Below, one piece after another: positions 22,311 to 23,882 of a stretch of 23,882 bases of DNA. The position numbers and the translations under genes are program-made. The notes below the pieces were generated by a model, which saw nothing but the letters and a program-made list of their open reading frames with translations, had not been told where the DNA came from and ran no database searches. The stretch comes from Pseudomonadota bacterium (GTDB taxonomy: Bacteria > Myxococcota > UBA9042 > PHBI01), in the NCBI GenBank assembly GCA_005772945.1, contig SXIE01000299.1:1-23882 (forward strand), in the 5' to 3' direction. Position 1 is the stretch's first letter. The number at the start of each line of letters is the position of its first letter.

Positions 22311-22934
22311 TCAGGTGCTGTCGTCCGCCTCCCCGTCTTCGCCTAGGTCCTCCGCCGTCACGGCGTCGACCTCCGGTGGCGGGGTGCGGCCCGAGGCCCG
22401 AAACGCGGCCATGTGAGCATCCCAGCGGCTCGGCGGGTCCGCCACCTGCGGCTTGTAGCGGACCTCCAGGATCTCGACCTCGACGCGCTCGCCGAGGTGA
22501 ACGAAGACGACGCTGTCGCCCTCGCGTTTGCGCATGAGGCTCACCCCGAGCGGCGAGCGCCAGGTGATGCGCCCGAGGTCCGCCTCGATCTCGTCTTCGC
22601 CCACGAGCTCGAACTGCTTCTCCGTGCCGTCCGGATAGGCGACCAGGACCGTCGCGCCGAAGTAGATCACCGCGCCCCGATCGGTCGACGGATCCACGAT
22701 TTCGGCGGCTGCCATGCGCTTGTGCAGGAAGCGCAGGCGACGATCGATCTCTCGCATGCGCCGCTTGCCGTAGATGTACTCGGCGTTCTCGGAGCGGTCT
22801 CCCATCGCTGCGGCAGCGGCGACCTCTTCGATGATCTGGGGTCGCTGTACCAGACGCAGGAGCAGGAACTCGTCGCGCAGCCGCTTGAAGCCGCGCGGCG
22901 TCACGTAGTTCTTGGGCTGATCGGGAGCCGCCAT
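22311..22934 (-). CDS. greB: Transcription elongation factor GreB-type, with C-terminal extension
   Basis: A 207-residue protein. The N-terminal coiled coil (residues about 12-82) carries the tip motif GDRSENAEY at 45-53, whose Asp46 and Glu49 would coordinate the RNA polymerase catalytic Mg2+ for cleavage of backtracked RNA. It is followed by KRRMREIDRRLRFLHKRM, the GreB-style basic patch. The C-terminal FKBP-like domain runs to about 165 (VIYFGATVLVAYPDG, FELVGEDEIEADLGRITWRS, SPLGVSLMRKREGDSVVF). MREIDRR plus VGEDEI match GreB better than GreA. The last 40 residues (ending GEDGEADDST) are an acidic extra tail compared with E. coli GreB (158 residues). The ATG 22934 start has GACGAGG six nt upstream. 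Divergent from the gene at 23106. Confidence 0.9.
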   Translation of the reverse strand: MAAPDQPKNYVTPRGFKRLRDEFLLLRLVQRPQIIEEVAAAAAMGDRSENAEYIYGKRRMREIDRRLRFLHKRMAAAEIVDPSTDRGAVIYFGATVLVAYPDGTEKQFELVGEDEIEADLGRITWRSPLGVSLMRKREGDSVVFVHLGERVEVEILEVRYKPQVADPPSRWDAHMAAFRASGRTPPPEVDAVTAEDLGEDGEADDST

Positions 22935-23091
22935 CGCGAGCCTCGTCTCTCGGCACGCACGCCGTTGGCCGGCCTGCCGCGCGGGTTGTCCGCGGGAATG
23001 TAAATCAAGTGTTCGCGCCGCCACGCCCTGAATGTCCCACAGCGGCTGGCGTCGCCCGGCACGAACCATGAGCGGCCCGGTGCCGCCACGC

Positions 23092-23098
23092 AAGGAGG
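23092..23098 (+). promoter_or_regulatory. Strong Shine-Dalgarno AAGGAGG fixing a GTG start
   Basis: AAGGAGG lies 7 nt before the GTG at 23106. It is the best ribosome-binding site in the window and decides the start of the exported charged protein. Confidence 0.85.
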
Positions 23099-23105
23099 TT
23101 TCGAC

Positions 23106-23765
23106 GTGAAACGCTTGGTCCTTTTCGGCTTTGCCTTTCTTGGCTTCTCCTCTCAGGCGTTCGCGTGGGGACCTGGTCCGCGCGAGACCGGCTCCGACTT
23201 CGGCGAGCTGCGACAAGACCGCCAGGCGATCCGCGGCGACGCGCATGACGTTCGGCGCCTCGAGGGGATCCTCGCCAACTACCGCGACGCGCGCTGGCGT
23301 CGTGACATCCGCTGGCTCGGCGGGCTCGAGCACGAGTTCCTCGGCGCGCTGCGAAGCGAGATCCGCGAGTCGCATCGCGAGCAGCGCGCGAAGGCGCGCG
23401 AGGCGTGGCGCTCGGCCGCCGAGCTCGATCGGAACGTGAGCTATCATGGCTGGCGTGACGACCGGAACGACTACCGCGACGACCGGCATGACCTCTTCGT
23501 CGAGAGCACGAACCTGCGGGCGCTGCGGGCGCTCGAGGGGCGCTTCCTGCGGCTCATGGGTCGCATGCGCCGCGGGGCGGTCGGTCAGAAGGAGGGCCTC
23601 ATCGCCGAGGCGCTTCGGCTGGCGCGCGCCGAGCTCCGCGCGGACCTGAGCGAGCTGCGTGAGGACCGCCAGGAGCTGCGCGAGGATCGCGGTCAGCTCC
23701 AGCCCGTGCATCCCATCGTCGTCGCGCCGCAGTACGACTGGCGCGGCACCGTACACACGTACTGA
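23106..23765 (+). CDS. Exported, highly charged helical protein of unknown function
   Basis: A 219-residue protein with a clear signal peptide (KRLVLFGFAFLGFSSQAFA, cleavage after residue 20). The mature chain is almost all Arg, Glu, Asp, Leu and Ala in long helices, without Cys. A motif of the type ELRxDRQxLRxDR appears near the N-terminus (ELRQDRQAIRGD) and near the C-terminus (ELREDRQELREDRGQL). A middle segment has RDDRNDYRDDRHD. The last 20 residues are Pro/Val/Tyr-rich. This suggests an amphipathic periplasmic or secreted coiled coil with dense salt bridges. I recognise no family. The strong ribosome site and the strong hairpin downstream suggest a well-expressed single-gene unit. Confidence 0.75.
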   Translation: MKRLVLFGFAFLGFSSQAFAWGPGPRETGSDFGELRQDRQAIRGDAHDVRRLEGILANYRDARWRRDIRWLGGLEHEFLGALRSEIRESHREQRAKAREAWRSAAELDRNVSYHGWRDDRNDYRDDRHDLFVESTNLRALRALEGRFLRLMGRMRRGAVGQKEGLIAEALRLARAELRADLSELREDRQELREDRGQLQPVHPIVVAPQYDWRGTVHTY

Positions 23766-23780
23766 AGTTCGGTACGGGTG

Positions 23781-23820
23781 AAGGGGCGGATGGGGCAAGA
23801 GCCGGCTCCATCCGCCCCTT
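23781..23820 (+). terminator. Strong hairpin terminator
   Basis: AAGGGGCGGATGG (23781-23793) and CCATCCGCCCCTT (23808-23820) form a perfect 13-bp stem with a 14-nt loop, starting 16 nt after the stop codon. TTGTGCGTTTCT follows, a weak T-rich tail. Its near symmetry could also serve a gene arriving from the right of the window. Confidence 0.75.
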
Positions 23821-23882
23821 GTGCGTTTCTGGGGCCGGGTTCTCGGTGTTTCGCGACAATTCGAGCGGCCCGACGTGCGCCG

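Noticed and set aside
19613..22537. 974-codon plus-strand frame running through the protease-like, phosphoesterase and greB genes
   Set aside because: Arg/Pro-rich translation in a frame that crosses three well-supported genes; an effect of high GC suppressing stop codons.
22950..22980. Possible sigma-54 promoter (GGCACG near TTGG) upstream of the gene at 23106
   Set aside because: The spacing from GG to the -12 position gives GT rather than the required GC, so the core pattern is not met.

Overview
The window is high-GC, densely coded bacterial DNA. The gene content points to a member of the Myxococcota or a related former-Deltaproteobacterial lineage. Supporting traits are several lipoproteins of unknown function, a CarD-family domain, a giant cell-surface protein with thrombospondin type-3 calcium-binding repeats ending in a Cys / transmembrane / Arg-Arg-Arg (MYXO-CTERM-like) tail, an ECF sigma/anti-sigma pair, and strong third-position G/C that creates many long antisense shadow ORFs. 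No rRNA, tRNA, CRISPR array, insertion sequence or phage gene was recognised. It reads as ordinary chromosome.

Layout, left to right. (1) 1-473 (-): 5' part of a CoA-acylating methylmalonate-semialdehyde dehydrogenase, cut by the window edge. (2) 722-2105 (+): ECF sigma factor overlapping a membrane anti-sigma factor. (3) 2112-10074 (-): a tightly coupled outer-membrane biogenesis operon: TamA/BamA-like Omp85 protein, a 1759-residue TamB-like protein (junction TAATG), then a small predicted beta-barrel protein. (4) 10299-10895 (+): a CarD-like domain behind what looks like a lipoprotein signal peptide. (5) 11069-11878 (+): endonuclease/exonuclease/phosphatase-family hydrolase, preceded by an AT-richer region with palindromes. 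(6) 14765-11883 (-): a four-gene cluster without recognised function, led by a tiny cysteine-rich lipoprotein. (7) 15103-16353 (+): HEAT-like repeat lipoprotein. (8) 19384-16418 (-): the 988-residue calcium-repeat surface protein, divergent from (9) 19596-21209 (+), a lipoprotein metalloprotease candidate with a Glu-X dipeptide repeat stalk. (10) 22177-21227 (-): YkuE/LpxG-like metallophosphoesterase, and 22934-22311 (-): GreB-type transcript cleavage factor. (11) 23106-23765 (+): a small exported, highly charged helical protein followed by a strong hairpin.

About two thirds of the coding sequence concerns the cell envelope or surface. The most unusual observation is the CarD-like domain (normally a cytoplasmic RNA polymerase-binding domain) carrying an LGAC lipobox N-terminus. 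Next are the metzincin-like lipoprotein, which has HExxHxxG and a Met-turn-like motif but no third His at the usual place, and the uncharacterised cysteine-rich lipoprotein cluster. All family assignments were made by reading the translated sequence; no database search was possible.
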